Of a stretch of DNA of 64,000 nt, positions 16,566 to 24,619 are shown in pieces. The stretch's first letter is position 1. Each line of letters begins with the position of its first letter. Source of the stretch: Oceanicaulis sp. HTCC2633 (lineage in GTDB: Bacteria; Pseudomonadota; Alphaproteobacteria; Caulobacterales; Maricaulaceae). The notes below the pieces were generated by a model. That model searched no databases. It saw only the letters and a list, made by a program, of their open reading frames with translations, and had not been told where the DNA came from. Position numbers and translations under genes: made by a program. Location: positions 988,916 to 1,052,915 of the forward strand of contig NZ_CH672428.1 of the NCBI RefSeq assembly GCF_000152745.1. Direction: 5' to 3'.

Positions 16566-17277
16566 CAAGGCGGGCCTCCGCTTCCGCGGTGGTTTCTGGC
16601 GGTTCGGCGCGCATGCGCAGCATGTAGGTCAGCTCGGCGGCGAAGCTGGGCTGCATCTCCGCCATGATGGCTGCGAATTTCCGCGCATTGGTGTTCTGAA
16701 GCTGCTCGGCGACCAGCAACAAGGTGGTCTGATCGGTTTCCCGCATGGAGGTGAGGATGTCGGCAGCAGCAGGCGGTTCGAGCTGGGAATACACCGCCAC
16801 GATCGCGTCGATCTGTTCCTGGCGACGCTCGTCCAGCATGCCCAGCAGGCCGCGGACCTCGTCGCGCAGCGCTTCAAGTTCGCTCACCCGGTCATCCACG
16901 CGCTGCTCGGCCACGGTCAGCAACTGCTCACGGGTATCAAGCTCGGCCTCGCGCTGGTCCAGAGACCGGCGACGCTCCGCCAGACGACGCTCAAGGCCCA
17001 GCTGGGCCGTGGTCGGCGCGGCGCGCAAGGCCGGATTGGCCGAGGGCGGCGGCGCAGCAGGCGGCGCCGGGCCTTCATCAACCTCTTCAGCAGGCTCATC
17101 CGCGCCATGTGCGTCATCCCCGCCGCCGCCATGGCCGTCATCGGCCGGCGGCGCGCTCGCCGCTTCGGCGCGTTCGGAAATCAGCGTCGCCGCCTCATCC
17201 GCCAGCGACAGGGCCTTCAGGCCCAGCAATCCGCCCAGAACGACGGTCAGCAACATGAGTGGACGAACAGCGGTCAT
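16549..17277 (-). CDS. MotE-like flagellar motor chaperone
   Basis: 242 residues: an N-terminal membrane anchor (LMLLTVVLGGLLGLKAL), a Pro/Ala/His-rich linker, a coiled coil (about 95-155, ERRLAERRRSLDQREAELD...) and a C-terminal MgtE-N-like helical domain with LEPPAAADILTSMRETDQTTLLL and TNARKFAAIMAEMQPSFAAEL. This architecture matches MotE proteins of alphaproteobacteria, described as periplasmic chaperones for motor proteins. It lies 2 bases after the DUF6468 gene and overlaps the next gene, so it is in the fliL-fliM operon. Confidence 0.85.
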   Translation of the reverse strand: MTAVRPLMLLTVVLGGLLGLKALSLADEAATLISERAEAASAPPADDGHGGGGDDAHGADEPAEEVDEGPAPPAAPPPSANPALRAAPTTAQLGLERRLAERRRSLDQREAELDTREQLLTVAEQRVDDRVSELEALRDEVRGLLGMLDERRQEQIDAIVAVYSQLEPPAAADILTSMRETDQTTLLLVAEQLQNTNARKFAAIMAEMQPSFAAELTYMLRMRAEPPETTAEAEARLDAAAG

Positions 17278-17279
17278 GA

Positions 17280-17678
17280 TCAGCGCAGCGCCTTCAACGC
17301 ATTCAGCCGACGGCGGGACCGAGTGGCTTCCGGGTCATCGTCCTGGGGCTGCGGCGCCTCACGCCGAGGACGCTGCGTCAGCCGTTCCGCGCTGAGTTCC
17401 GCCTCGCCGGACAGGAAGCGCAGCTCATCAGCCAGCTTGCGCGCCCGATCGACCTCCTCGCGCAGACTCTCGCCGCCGTCCCGCGTGGCGCGATCCAGCG
17501 CGCTCAGCGTGGCGCGGGCGCGCTCAACCGCATCATTGAGACCCGTGATCGTGCCAACCAGCCCGTCCTGACCGCTGCGCAGGGCGCGCAGGCGCCGGTC
17601 CACGCGCCAGCACATGATGACGGCCATCAAGAGTAGAACACAGACAAGCGCCTCAAAGGCGAGACCGGCGAGCGTCAT
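17280..17678 (-). CDS. Small membrane coiled-coil protein of the flagellar operon (DUF6468-like)
   Basis: 132 residues: one N-terminal membrane segment (EALVCVLLLMAVIMCW), then a helical region RVDRRLRALRSGQDGLVGTI and DREEVDRARKLADELRFLSG-type coiled coil, ending in an Arg/Pro-rich tail. It resembles the DUF6468 family, usually encoded between fliM and motE in alphaproteobacteria. The start overlaps the fliM stop by 4 bases. Function is unknown; a motor accessory role is suggested only by context. Confidence 0.8.
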   Translation of the reverse strand: MTLAGLAFEALVCVLLLMAVIMCWRVDRRLRALRSGQDGLVGTITGLNDAVERARATLSALDRATRDGGESLREEVDRARKLADELRFLSGEAELSAERLTQRPRREAPQPQDDDPEATRSRRRLNALKALR

Positions 17679-18832
17679 GAGAACCCCATCAAACTTTTCT
17701 TCGCCGTCGCGCTGAGCGGACGGTCGAGGCGAACGCCTATGTTGTGCCCGATTCGGCCCATATGGCCGTGCGCCAGGGGAACCGTGCCGCAGCGCAGCTC
17801 GATCAGGCCGTCCGGACCGGCGTCCAGCATCAGCGTATCCCCGACCTTGAGCTGCATCACTTCGCCCAAGGGCTTCTGCATCTCGTCGAGCACCGCGCTG
17901 ACTTCCATCTTGGTGGACCAGAGCTCGGTCGCGAGGTGGCTTTCCCAGATATTGTCGCGGCCGAACTTCTCACCCATGAACTGCTGCAGCAGCATTTTCC
18001 GGATGGGTTCGAGCGTGGCGTAGGGCAGCAGCAATTCGATGCGCCCGCCCCGGTCCTCCATGTCGATGCGCAGCTTCACCAGGATCGCGGCGTTCGCCGG
18101 GCGTGCAATGGCGGCGAAGCGCGGATTGGTCTCGACGCGGTCGAGGTCGAAATCCACTTCCGTCAGCGGCGCGAACGCCTGGCGCGCATCGGCCAGCACC
18201 ACCTCGATCATCCGCTGCACAAGCGTGCGTTCGATCGTGGTGTAGGGACGGCCTTCAACCCGCATGGCCGAGGTGCCGCGGCGACCGCCCAGCAGCACGT
18301 CCACGATCGAGTAGATCAGGTTGGAGTCCACCGTCAGCAGGCCATAATTGTCCAGCTGCTTGGCGCGGAACACCGCCAGAATGGCCGGCAGCGGAATGGA
18401 GTTCAGATAATCCCCGAACCGGATGGAGGAGATGTTGTCCAGACTCACCTCCACGTTGTCGGACGTGAAGTTTCGCAAGCTGGTCGTCATCAACCGCACA
18501 AGGCGGTCAAAGACGATCTCCAGCATCGGCAGGCGCTCATAGGAGACCAGCGCGGAGTTGATGATCGCCCGGATGCCCGAGCGCTCATTGGCGTCGTCAT
18601 CAGAAACCGAGAAGCCCAGAAGGGAGTCGATCTCTTCCTGATTGAGGATGCGCTCGGGGCCGGAAGACTGGTGCTGGGGCAGGAAGGTCTCGCCGTCCCC
18701 GTCGACCATGGCCTCCCATTCGGACGCCAGATCATCGCCGTCATCGCCCAAGGAGTCGAAGTCAGGCTGTTCGCCCGCAGCAGCGGCCTCCCATTCAGCC
18801 GCCATCGCATCCTGATCGATTTCGTCGCTCAA
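17675..18832 (-). CDS. fliM: Flagellar motor switch protein FliM
   Basis: 385 residues. The conserved CheY-binding motif ILNQEEIDSLLGF lies at residues 62-74, unusually far from the N-terminus; it is preceded by an acidic leader with two similar units, AAEWEAAAAG and ASEWEAMVDG. The central CheC-like domain (RLMTTSLRNFTSDNVEVSLD, IPLPAILAVFRAKQL) and a C-terminal SpoA domain (LKVGDTLMLD) are normal. FliM forms the C ring that reverses rotation. It follows fliL by 13 bases and overlaps the DUF6468 gene. Confidence 0.96.
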   Translation of the reverse strand: MSDEIDQDAMAAEWEAAAAGEQPDFDSLGDDGDDLASEWEAMVDGDGETFLPQHQSSGPERILNQEEIDSLLGFSVSDDDANERSGIRAIINSALVSYERLPMLEIVFDRLVRLMTTSLRNFTSDNVEVSLDNISSIRFGDYLNSIPLPAILAVFRAKQLDNYGLLTVDSNLIYSIVDVLLGGRRGTSAMRVEGRPYTTIERTLVQRMIEVVLADARQAFAPLTEVDFDLDRVETNPRFAAIARPANAAILVKLRIDMEDRGGRIELLLPYATLEPIRKMLLQQFMGEKFGRDNIWESHLATELWSTKMEVSAVLDEMQKPLGEVMQLKVGDTLMLDAGPDGLIELRCGTVPLAHGHMGRIGHNIGVRLDRPLSATAKKSLMGFS

Positions 18833-18845
18833 TTCCGGTCTCCGA

Positions 18846-19442
18846 TTATTGCTGCATCACGAAACTGGGCAGTAGCACGCCGTCCACAGTTTTCGGGGCC
18901 AGCACCAGATTGGTGCGGCGGATCAACTCCATCCGAATGCGGTGTGATCCGGTCGATCCGTCAATGTCTTCCACCCGCAAGGCCCGGAAGAATTCCACAT
19001 ATTCGTCGCGCAGGAGCATCTGGACGTCCTCGCGGTGCAGCATCTCGCCCACTTCCGGATCGGAAAAGGCCAGCGCGATGCGCACTTCCAGTAGAACCGA
19101 ACGATTGTCCGGACCGGACATGTCCACGATCAGCGGCTCTTCAAACTGGAAAAGCTCCGCCAGATGCGGGGCCTCATGACCGTCGCCGCCGCCATGGCCA
19201 TCGCCATGACCGTCAGCGGAGGCCTCGCCATGCGCCTCGCCATGCTCGCCCTCGGCCGCGGCTTCCTCATCGCCGCCGCCCAGGAAGAACAACGCGCCCG
19301 CCACCCCGGCCAGGATGACGAGGATCACCGGCAAGCCGATGAAAAGGATCATTTTCTTGAGGCCGCCTTTCTTGGCGCCCTCTTCACCTTCTTCGCCTTC
19401 GACGCCGTCTTCGCGGGTCTCGTCTTCGGTGTCTTCAGCCAT
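18846..19442 (-). CDS. fliL: Flagellar basal-body-associated protein FliL
   Basis: 198 residues from the ATG at 19442 (MAEDTEDETRED), preferred over an upstream start at 19550 that adds an unrelated N-terminus. There is an acidic cytoplasmic head, one membrane segment (MILFIGLPVILVILAGVAGALFF in part), a His/Gly-rich linker and the periplasmic FliL domain (VLLEVRIALAFSDPEVGEML, LLRDEYVEFFRAL). FliL surrounds and modulates the stator. First gene of fliL-fliM-DUF6468-motE-TPR. The 264-base gap upstream is shared with divergent flgF. Confidence 0.94.
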   Translation of the reverse strand: MAEDTEDETREDGVEGEEGEEGAKKGGLKKMILFIGLPVILVILAGVAGALFFLGGGDEEAAAEGEHGEAHGEASADGHGDGHGGGDGHEAPHLAELFQFEEPLIVDMSGPDNRSVLLEVRIALAFSDPEVGEMLHREDVQMLLRDEYVEFFRALRVEDIDGSTGSHRIRMELIRRTNLVLAPKTVDGVLLPSFVMQQ

Positions 19443-19534
19443 GAAGCTGATTCCCTTGGCTTGCGGATTTGCACTGTTCCGCCAACGATTAATCAGTGCT
19501 GCGGTTAACGATCCGTTTGGAAACGGCTTCGCTG

Positions 19535-19579
19535 GGCAGATTTTTCCCACGCCCTGCAGTCAGACAGGCAAGGCTCGCC
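19535..19579. promoter_or_regulatory. Two near-palindromes GGCA-N5-(T/C)(T/G)CC upstream of flgF
   Basis: GGCA-GATTT-TTCC (19535-19547) and GGCA-AGGCT-CGCC (about 19567-19579) each differ at one base from GGCA-N5-TGCC, the palindrome found three times before flagellin D and once before flgI. They lie about 80-125 bases upstream of the predicted sigma-54 start site, the usual distance for an NtrC-type enhancer such as FlbD. Confidence 0.5.
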
Positions 19580-19625
19580 GCCCAAAGCGCCTGATCTCCC
19601 AATCACATGTATATTTTTCAATGCG

Positions 19626-19633
19626 TTAACCAT
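19626..19633 (+). promoter_or_regulatory. CtrA half-site upstream of flgF
   Basis: TTAACCAT occurs immediately upstream of the sigma-54 -24 element. The paired half at N7 spacing reads TTTT, so it is only a half-site. If bound, it would overlap the sigma-54 promoter. Confidence 0.35.
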
Positions 19634-19647
19634 GGCACGGTGTTTGC
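19633..19647 (+). promoter_or_regulatory. Sigma-54 promoter of flgF-flgG-flgA-flgH
   Basis: TGGCAC-GGTGT-TTGC matches the -24/-12 consensus (TGGCAC-N5-TTGC) exactly. The predicted start site is about 19659, roughly 48 bases before the flgF ATG. Confidence 0.88.
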
Positions 19648-19706
19648 CATGAGTCTGGTGTCGCTGCCAGAAGCCGCAGCAATCGCGTTCAGAAGGACTA
19701 CAGGCG

Positions 19707-20441
19707 ATGGACAACACCATGCTGATCGGACTGACCCGCCAGCTGACCCTGCGTCGGCAGATGGATGTGGTCGCCAACAATATCGCCAACGCCAACACCC
19801 AGGGCTTCAAGGCCGAGCGCATGATGCTCGAGCCCGACACCTCCATGCGCGCCCGTCACCAGGATGGCCCCAACCGCGCCCGGTTCGTAGATGAATGGGC
19901 GATGGGCCGCGATTTCAGCCAGGGCGCCCTCACCCATACCAGCCGCCCGCTTGACCTGGCGCTGCAGGGCGACGGCTTCTTCATGCTGGAAACGGATGCG
20001 GGCGAACGCTTCACCCGCGACGGCGCCTTCACGCTGAGCCCGCAGGGCGAACTCGTCGCAGGCGATGGCGCCCGCGTTCTGGATGCAGGCGGCGCGCCGA
20101 TCATTCTGGATCCGGCGGCCGGTCAGATTTCAATCGGCGAAACCGGGATCGTCACCCAGAACGGCCAGCAGATCGCCCAGGTAGGCGTCGTCCGCTTCGC
20201 CGATCAGGGCGTTCTGAACAAGACCGGCGACAATCGCTATGTCGCCCCTGAAGACGCCGAACGCGTGATCGAGGACCTTCCGCAGGTCAAGCAGGGCTTT
20301 CTGGAAAGCTCCAATGTGCGACCGATGCTCGAAATCACGTCCATGATGGAAGTGAGCCGGGCCTACGCTTCGGTCAGCCGCATGATCAAAGACACCGACG
20401 AGCTTAGCCGCAAGGCGATCGATCGCCTCGGCCGGCCATAA
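19707..20441 (+). CDS. flgF: Flagellar proximal rod protein FlgF
   Basis: 244 residues. N-terminal rod motif LTLRRQMDVVANNIANANTQGFKAERMM (in part), central LQGDGFFMLET and ERFTRDGAFTLSPQGELV, C-terminal LESSNVRPMLEITSMMEVSRAYASVSRMI (in part). The shorter length and Met-rich N-terminus favour FlgF over FlgG, which follows 27 bases later. A perfect sigma-54 promoter lies upstream. Confidence 0.95.
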   Translation: MDNTMLIGLTRQLTLRRQMDVVANNIANANTQGFKAERMMLEPDTSMRARHQDGPNRARFVDEWAMGRDFSQGALTHTSRPLDLALQGDGFFMLETDAGERFTRDGAFTLSPQGELVAGDGARVLDAGGAPIILDPAAGQISIGETGIVTQNGQQIAQVGVVRFADQGVLNKTGDNRYVAPEDAERVIEDLPQVKQGFLESSNVRPMLEITSMMEVSRAYASVSRMIKDTDELSRKAIDRLGRP

Positions 20442-20468
20442 TTTTCTGTTCTGAAGGAGGGCGCTCAC

Positions 20469-21254
20469 ATGCGCGCACTGTCTACCGCCGCCACCGGGAT
20501 GGAAGCCCAGTCACTGGCCGTCGAGGTGATTTCCCACAACCTGGCCAACATGAACACGATCGCGTTCAAACGGCAGCGCGCCGAGTTCGAGGATCTGCTC
20601 TACCAGACGATCTCCCAACCGGGCGCCAACTCCTCGAACGCCGGCACCATCGTGCCCACGGGCGTTCAGGTCGGCCTCGGGGTGAACGCCGGTTCGGTCT
20701 ACCGCATTACCGAACAGGGCGGGATGAGCGAAACCAACAACCCCTATGACGTTGCGATTTCCGGCCAGGGGTATTTCCGGGTTCAGCTGCCGGACGGCAA
20801 TGACGCCTATACCCGCGCCGGCAATTTCTCCCTCAGCCCCAATGGCGAAATCGTCACCGCAGACGGCTATGCGGTCATGCCCGGCATCGTCATTCCCGCT
20901 GAGGCGCGGCAGGTGGTGATCAACAATCAGGGGCAGGTCCAGGTCCTTCTGGACGGCCAGCCCCAGCCTCAGGTCGTGGGCCAGTTCGAGCTCGCCACCT
21001 TCCCCAACGAGGCGGGCCTGGAGCAGATTGGCGACAACCTGCTTCTGGAAAGCGCGGCCTCGGGCGCGCCCAATCTTGGCGCCCCGACCGATCCGGGGTT
21101 TGGCTCCTTGCGCCAGCGCTTTGTGGAAGTCTCCAACGTGGATGCGGTGACCGAGATCACCTCTCTCATCCAGGCGCAACGCGCCTATGAGATGAATGCC
21201 CGCGTGATCACGGCGGCGGACGAGATGCTCGCCACCTCCTCCAACCTGCGCTGA
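20469..21254 (+). CDS. flgG: Flagellar distal rod protein FlgG
   Basis: 261 residues, the classic FlgG length. Motifs: MRALSTAATGMEAQSLAVEVISHNLANMNTIAFKRQRAEFEDLLYQT (in part), NPYDVAISGQGYFRVQLPDG, and C-terminal VEVSNVDAVTEITSLIQAQRAYEMNARVI (in part). An AAGGAGG site precedes the ATG. Confidence 0.97.
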   Translation: MRALSTAATGMEAQSLAVEVISHNLANMNTIAFKRQRAEFEDLLYQTISQPGANSSNAGTIVPTGVQVGLGVNAGSVYRITEQGGMSETNNPYDVAISGQGYFRVQLPDGNDAYTRAGNFSLSPNGEIVTADGYAVMPGIVIPAEARQVVINNQGQVQVLLDGQPQPQVVGQFELATFPNEAGLEQIGDNLLLESAASGAPNLGAPTDPGFGSLRQRFVEVSNVDAVTEITSLIQAQRAYEMNARVITAADEMLATSSNLR

Positions 21255-21268
21255 GGACGCGATAGGTC

Positions 21269-22216
21269 ATGCTCCGCACACTCACCCTTATTCTGGCGCT
21301 CTCGGCGGGCGCCGCGCAGGCGCAGGAGGTCGCAACGCCCGTGGTGCTCAAGGAGCGCCTGGTCAGCGCCGACGGCGTCATCACCCTGTCCGACCTTTTC
21401 GACAATGCCGGCGTCGCCGGCGACGTGCTGCTCGCCCGCGCCCCGGCGCCGGGCCGGTCGATTTCTCTGGACCCCAATTTCGTGCGCGATGTCGCCGCCC
21501 GTCAGGGGCTGCAATGGGCGAATGCGGGCGGCGTGCTGCGCGTCACCGTGGAACGAGAGGCCAGGACGGTCAGCGTTTCGGAAATCACCGCGATGATCGA
21601 GGAAGCCCTCTTTGTGGAGACCGGGCATGTGCATGCGGTCAACCTGTCCAGTCTGAGGCAGGATCTGTTTGCGCCCGTGGACACGCTTGGCGGACCGGAA
21701 CTGGTCAGCTTTGACCATGACGCCGGCACCAACCTGTTCCGCGCCCAGATCGCGCCCTATCCCGGCGGTGATCCGCTGACGGTTTCAGGCCGGGCGCAGC
21801 GTGTGGCCGATGTGCCGGTGCTGAACCGGACGATCGCCCGCGGCGACACCATCACCGCCGCCGATGTGGACTGGGTTCGCCTGCCTGAGAATCAGGTCCG
21901 TGGTGAAATCATCCTGGCGGAAACTGGCCTTGTGGGCATGACGGCGCGACGCGCGCTGACGGCTGATCGTCCGGTGCGCAGCTACGATGTGGAGCCTCCC
22001 GTCGTGGTGGAGCGCGGCGAGCTGGTCTCGCTGGTCTATCAGGTCGGCCCGCTGACCCTGAGCGCGCAGGCGCGCGCCCTGGAGAATGGCGGCGAAGGCC
22101 AGTTCATCCGTTTCGTGAACCTTCAATCGAACCGCACGGTCGAAGCCTGGGTCGAAGGCCCGGGCCGCGCGAGCGTTCTCGGCGGCCGGTCCGGCGCGTC
22201 ATCCGTGGAGTCCTGA
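21269..22216 (+). CDS. flgA: Flagella P-ring assembly chaperone FlgA
   Basis: 315 residues with a signal peptide (LILALSAGAAQAQ). A two-part body is followed by a C-terminal SAF-type domain (about 185-310): VLNRTIARGDTITAADVDWVRLP (in part), GLVGMTARRALTADRPVRSYDVE and FIRFVNLQSNRTVEAWVEGPGRA. FlgA chaperones FlgI in the periplasm. It sits 14 bases after flgG and 3 bases before flgH. Confidence 0.93.
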   Translation: MLRTLTLILALSAGAAQAQEVATPVVLKERLVSADGVITLSDLFDNAGVAGDVLLARAPAPGRSISLDPNFVRDVAARQGLQWANAGGVLRVTVEREARTVSVSEITAMIEEALFVETGHVHAVNLSSLRQDLFAPVDTLGGPELVSFDHDAGTNLFRAQIAPYPGGDPLTVSGRAQRVADVPVLNRTIARGDTITAADVDWVRLPENQVRGEIILAETGLVGMTARRALTADRPVRSYDVEPPVVVERGELVSLVYQVGPLTLSAQARALENGGEGQFIRFVNLQSNRTVEAWVEGPGRASVLGGRSGASSVES

Positions 22217-22219
22217 GCC

Positions 22220-23020
22220 ATGACCTTCAAACGCATTCTTCTCGGCGGCGCCGTCATTCTGGGCGCGTTTTCACTGACCGCCTGCGCCACAACCGACCGG
22301 CTCTCCTATGTGGGCCAGACACCGCCGATGCACGATATCGACAATGCGGCGGCGCTGACAGGACAAGCAGGGGCCAATGGCCCGACCGCGGGTCAGGCGG
22401 AAGCCGCACGCCTCGCGCGCGCCCGCGCTATTGCGGAAGCCCGCGCCCAGAGCAACAATCCCAATTCGCTCTGGCGCGCCGCCAATTCCACCACCTTCTT
22501 CGGGGATCCGCGCGCCGCGCATGTGGGCGACATCCTGACGGTGAACATCGACATCTCGGACAGCGCCCAGGTCTCCAACCAGACGACCCGTTCGCGCACC
22601 ACATCCGAGGATTCGAACCTGACGAGTTTCTTCGGCGGAGAAGCAGCGCTCGACCAGTTCTTCAATGACGCGGTCGACCCGGCGAGCCTCGCCAGCTTCG
22701 GTTCGGCCTCCTCCACCCAGGGCGCAGGCAATATCAACCGCTCCGAGAGCATCACGCTGACCGCCGCGGCCATCGTGGTCGACGTCCTGTGGAACGGCAA
22801 TCTGGTCATCCATGGCCGCCAGGAAGTGCGCATCAACAACGAGGTGCGCGAACTCCTGATCTCCGGCATCGTGCGTCCCCAGGACATTGCCGCGGACAAT
22901 ACCATCGACCATCAGCAGATCGCCGAAGCGCGGATCTCCTATGGCGGCCGGGGACATATTTCCGAAATGCAGCGTCCGCCGGTGGGCCAGGAGCTCTACA
23001 ATCTCCTCTGGCCTTTCTAG
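22220..23020 (+). CDS. flgH: Flagellar L-ring lipoprotein FlgH
   Basis: 266 residues. Signal peptide II with lipobox LTAC (Cys22). The FlgH core includes SLWRAANSTTFFGDPRAAHVGDILTVNIDISDSAQ (in part), a Ser/Thr-rich middle, and VLWNGNLVIHGRQEVRINNEVRELLISGIVRPQDIAADNTI (in part) with a C-terminal aromatic residue. It forms the outer-membrane L ring. Last structural gene of the flgF operon. Confidence 0.96.
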   Translation: MTFKRILLGGAVILGAFSLTACATTDRLSYVGQTPPMHDIDNAAALTGQAGANGPTAGQAEAARLARARAIAEARAQSNNPNSLWRAANSTTFFGDPRAAHVGDILTVNIDISDSAQVSNQTTRSRTTSEDSNLTSFFGGEAALDQFFNDAVDPASLASFGSASSTQGAGNINRSESITLTAAAIVVDVLWNGNLVIHGRQEVRINNEVRELLISGIVRPQDIAADNTIDHQQIAEARISYGGRGHISEMQRPPVGQELYNLLWPF

Positions 23021-23028
23021 GTGCGCTG

Positions 23029-23460
23029 ATGAGTCTGTCAGTTGAACGGACCGAATATGCTGAAGGCCGCGTGCTGGGCATCCACATGCAAGGCCTGAAC
23101 AAGGCCGAACACAGCCTCATCAACGCGCCCAAACTGTGCGAGCGCGTCAGGACCCATGGGTATGAAGGCCTGATCATGAACTATCAGGGCTGCCGGTTTG
23201 ATCACACCGTCAGCCAGTTCGCCAAGGTCGCCGAGATACTGAGCTCAGGCATGCCGCCCGCCCTGCGCATCGCCTATGTCTATGACGAGACGAACCTGAT
23301 GCATGCCGCCTACATCACCCGGCTGATGAAATCAGCCGGCCTGAACGCCAGGGCGCTTGGCGGCTTTGAAGATGCGCTGGCCTTCGCATCCGGGGAGGCG
23401 GATGACACGTCCGAGACTGTGAAGGCTCAAGGCCCGACCAAGCCCAACCTGCTTCCCTGA
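23029..23460 (+). CDS. Small STAS/SpoIIAA-like protein, copy 1
   Basis: 143 residues, starting at the ATG at 23029, 8 bases after flgH, so probably in its operon. The layout is a short beta-alpha domain: YEGLIMNYQGCRFDHTVSQF, PPALRIAYVYDETNLMHAAYITRLMKSAG (in part), ARALGGFEDALAFA. This is like a STAS/SpoIIAA-type fold used in protein-protein signalling. No signal peptide or catalytic motif. It is clearly related to the next gene (FDH, RIAYV, MKSAG/LSSSG, DAL motifs align). Function unknown. A terminator follows at 23493. Confidence 0.8.
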   Translation: MSLSVERTEYAEGRVLGIHMQGLNKAEHSLINAPKLCERVRTHGYEGLIMNYQGCRFDHTVSQFAKVAEILSSGMPPALRIAYVYDETNLMHAAYITRLMKSAGLNARALGGFEDALAFASGEADDTSETVKAQGPTKPNLLP

Positions 23461-23492
23461 GTCCGCCAGAAGCGCTCAGGCCCCCGCACAAG

Positions 23493-23521
23493 GCGTGCCC
23501 CTCCCTGGTCACGCTTTTTTT
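23493..23521 (+). terminator. Terminator after the first STAS-like gene
   Basis: GCGTG...CACGC stem (12-base loop) followed by seven T residues. It probably ends the flgF-flgG-flgA-flgH-STAS transcript and separates it from the second STAS-like gene. Confidence 0.72.
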
Positions 23522-23630
23522 GTGCAAGCCCTGGTCGATCCTCGCTAATCCCATTCACTGTAAGGCTTTATCAAGGACGTATGCGTTAGAATTCCATAGC
23601 GTCCCAGTCATCAGACAGGCAATTCCAAGC

Positions 23631-24029
23631 ATGACACCTCACGGCCTCGAACGCATAGAAATGCCGGAGATCGGAGTATTGCGGTACAATATCACCGGGC
23701 TGGAAACCAACGCCGAGACCGAACCCGGACTGGTCAATATCTGCCGTCGCCTGGAAGCGGAACCTCAATGGACGGGCGTCCTGTTCGACCACAGCCAGTC
23801 CCAGATCAGTTACACGCTCGCTGAATTCAGCGAGCGCGTGGACTACGCGATCAAGCATTTTCCGCGACGCGTCAAAATCGCTTACGTCTTCAATCCGCAG
23901 ACCTTCGTGGTCTCGGCGCGGGCGTCCAAGCTGCTCTCGAGCTCCGGCATACAGGCGCAAGCCTTCCCGAACGCCAAGGATGCGCTGGACTATCTCGTGT
24001 CGACGGAAAACTGGGTCAGACGGGCCTGA
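23631..24029 (+). CDS. Small STAS/SpoIIAA-like protein, copy 2
   Basis: 132 residues from the ATG at 23631; the ribosome site is weak. It shares layout with the preceding gene: WTGVLFDHSQSQISYTLAEF, RRVKIAYVFNPQTFVVSARASKLLSSSGIQ (in part), FPNAKDALDYL. It is transcribed separately, after a terminator and a 170-base gap, and converges with dksA 5 bases away. No known function; the pair probably arose by tandem duplication. Confidence 0.78.
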   Translation: MTPHGLERIEMPEIGVLRYNITGLETNAETEPGLVNICRRLEAEPQWTGVLFDHSQSQISYTLAEFSERVDYAIKHFPRRVKIAYVFNPQTFVVSARASKLLSSSGIQAQAFPNAKDALDYLVSTENWVRRA

Positions 24030-24034
24030 CAGCC

Positions 24035-24466
24035 CTAGTCGTCGCGATGGACGCGCTCTGAACGCTCGTGACGTTCCTGGGCTTCAAGGCTCAGCGTCGC
24101 TACCGGACGCGCATCCAGACGCGCCAGGGAGATCGGCTCACCCGTCTCCTCGCAATAGCCGTACTCGTCTTCCTCAATACGGCGCAGGGCTGCTTCAATC
24201 TTCGAGATCAGCTTGCGCTGACGGTCCCGGGCCCGCAGCTCCAGAGCGCGATCGGTCTCGGTCGAGGCGCGATCCGCAAGATCGGGCAGAGCGCCGATAT
24301 CTTCCTGAAGGTTTGATAGGGTCGAACGGCTTTCGCGGAGGATCTCCTCCTTCCAAGCCAGAAGCTTACGCCGGAAATATTCTTTCTGGCGTTCATTCAT
24401 GAAGGGTTCGGACTCGCTGGGACGGTAGCCCGTCGGCAGCTCAATGCTTGAATCCATAACACTCAT
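24035..24466 (-). CDS. dksA: DksA/TraR-type RNA polymerase-binding regulator
   Basis: 143 residues: an N-terminal helical coiled coil (NERQKEYFRRKLLAWKEEIL, SRSTLSNLQEDIG, DLADRASTETDRALELRARDRQRKLI in part) and a C-terminal domain with YGYCEETGEPISLARLDARPVA. Coiled-coil-tip acidic residues (LADRASTETD) fit DksA. Only one of the four zinc-finger cysteines is obvious (CEET in place of CxxC), a pattern common in alphaproteobacterial DksA. It tunes transcription with ppGpp during starvation. Confidence 0.9.
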   Translation of the reverse strand: MSVMDSSIELPTGYRPSESEPFMNERQKEYFRRKLLAWKEEILRESRSTLSNLQEDIGALPDLADRASTETDRALELRARDRQRKLISKIEAALRRIEEDEYGYCEETGEPISLARLDARPVATLSLEAQERHERSERVHRDD

Positions 24467-24619
24467 GAGACCGTCTCCGTATGCAGCCCCCGCCGGCCTG
24501 AGCGCGGCGGAGAATATCGACCGTCAAGGTCAAGTCAATCTGCTCATACGGTTGCAACGTTAATTCAGCAGCGTCATGAACAAGCTGTGACAGACGTATT
24601 GACCTTTGTCACAAGGGGA

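Noticed and set aside
19500-19520. TTAACC and GATTAATC motifs upstream of fliL as a CtrA box
   Set aside because: The half-sites are 12 bases apart rather than 7 and one is palindromic, so it is not listed as a site.
24586-24613. TGTGACA...TGTCACA inverted repeat between fliX and dksA, considered as a CRP-like operator
   Set aside because: The 14-base spacer is far too long for a CRP/FNR site and there is no T-run for a terminator, so no function is assigned.
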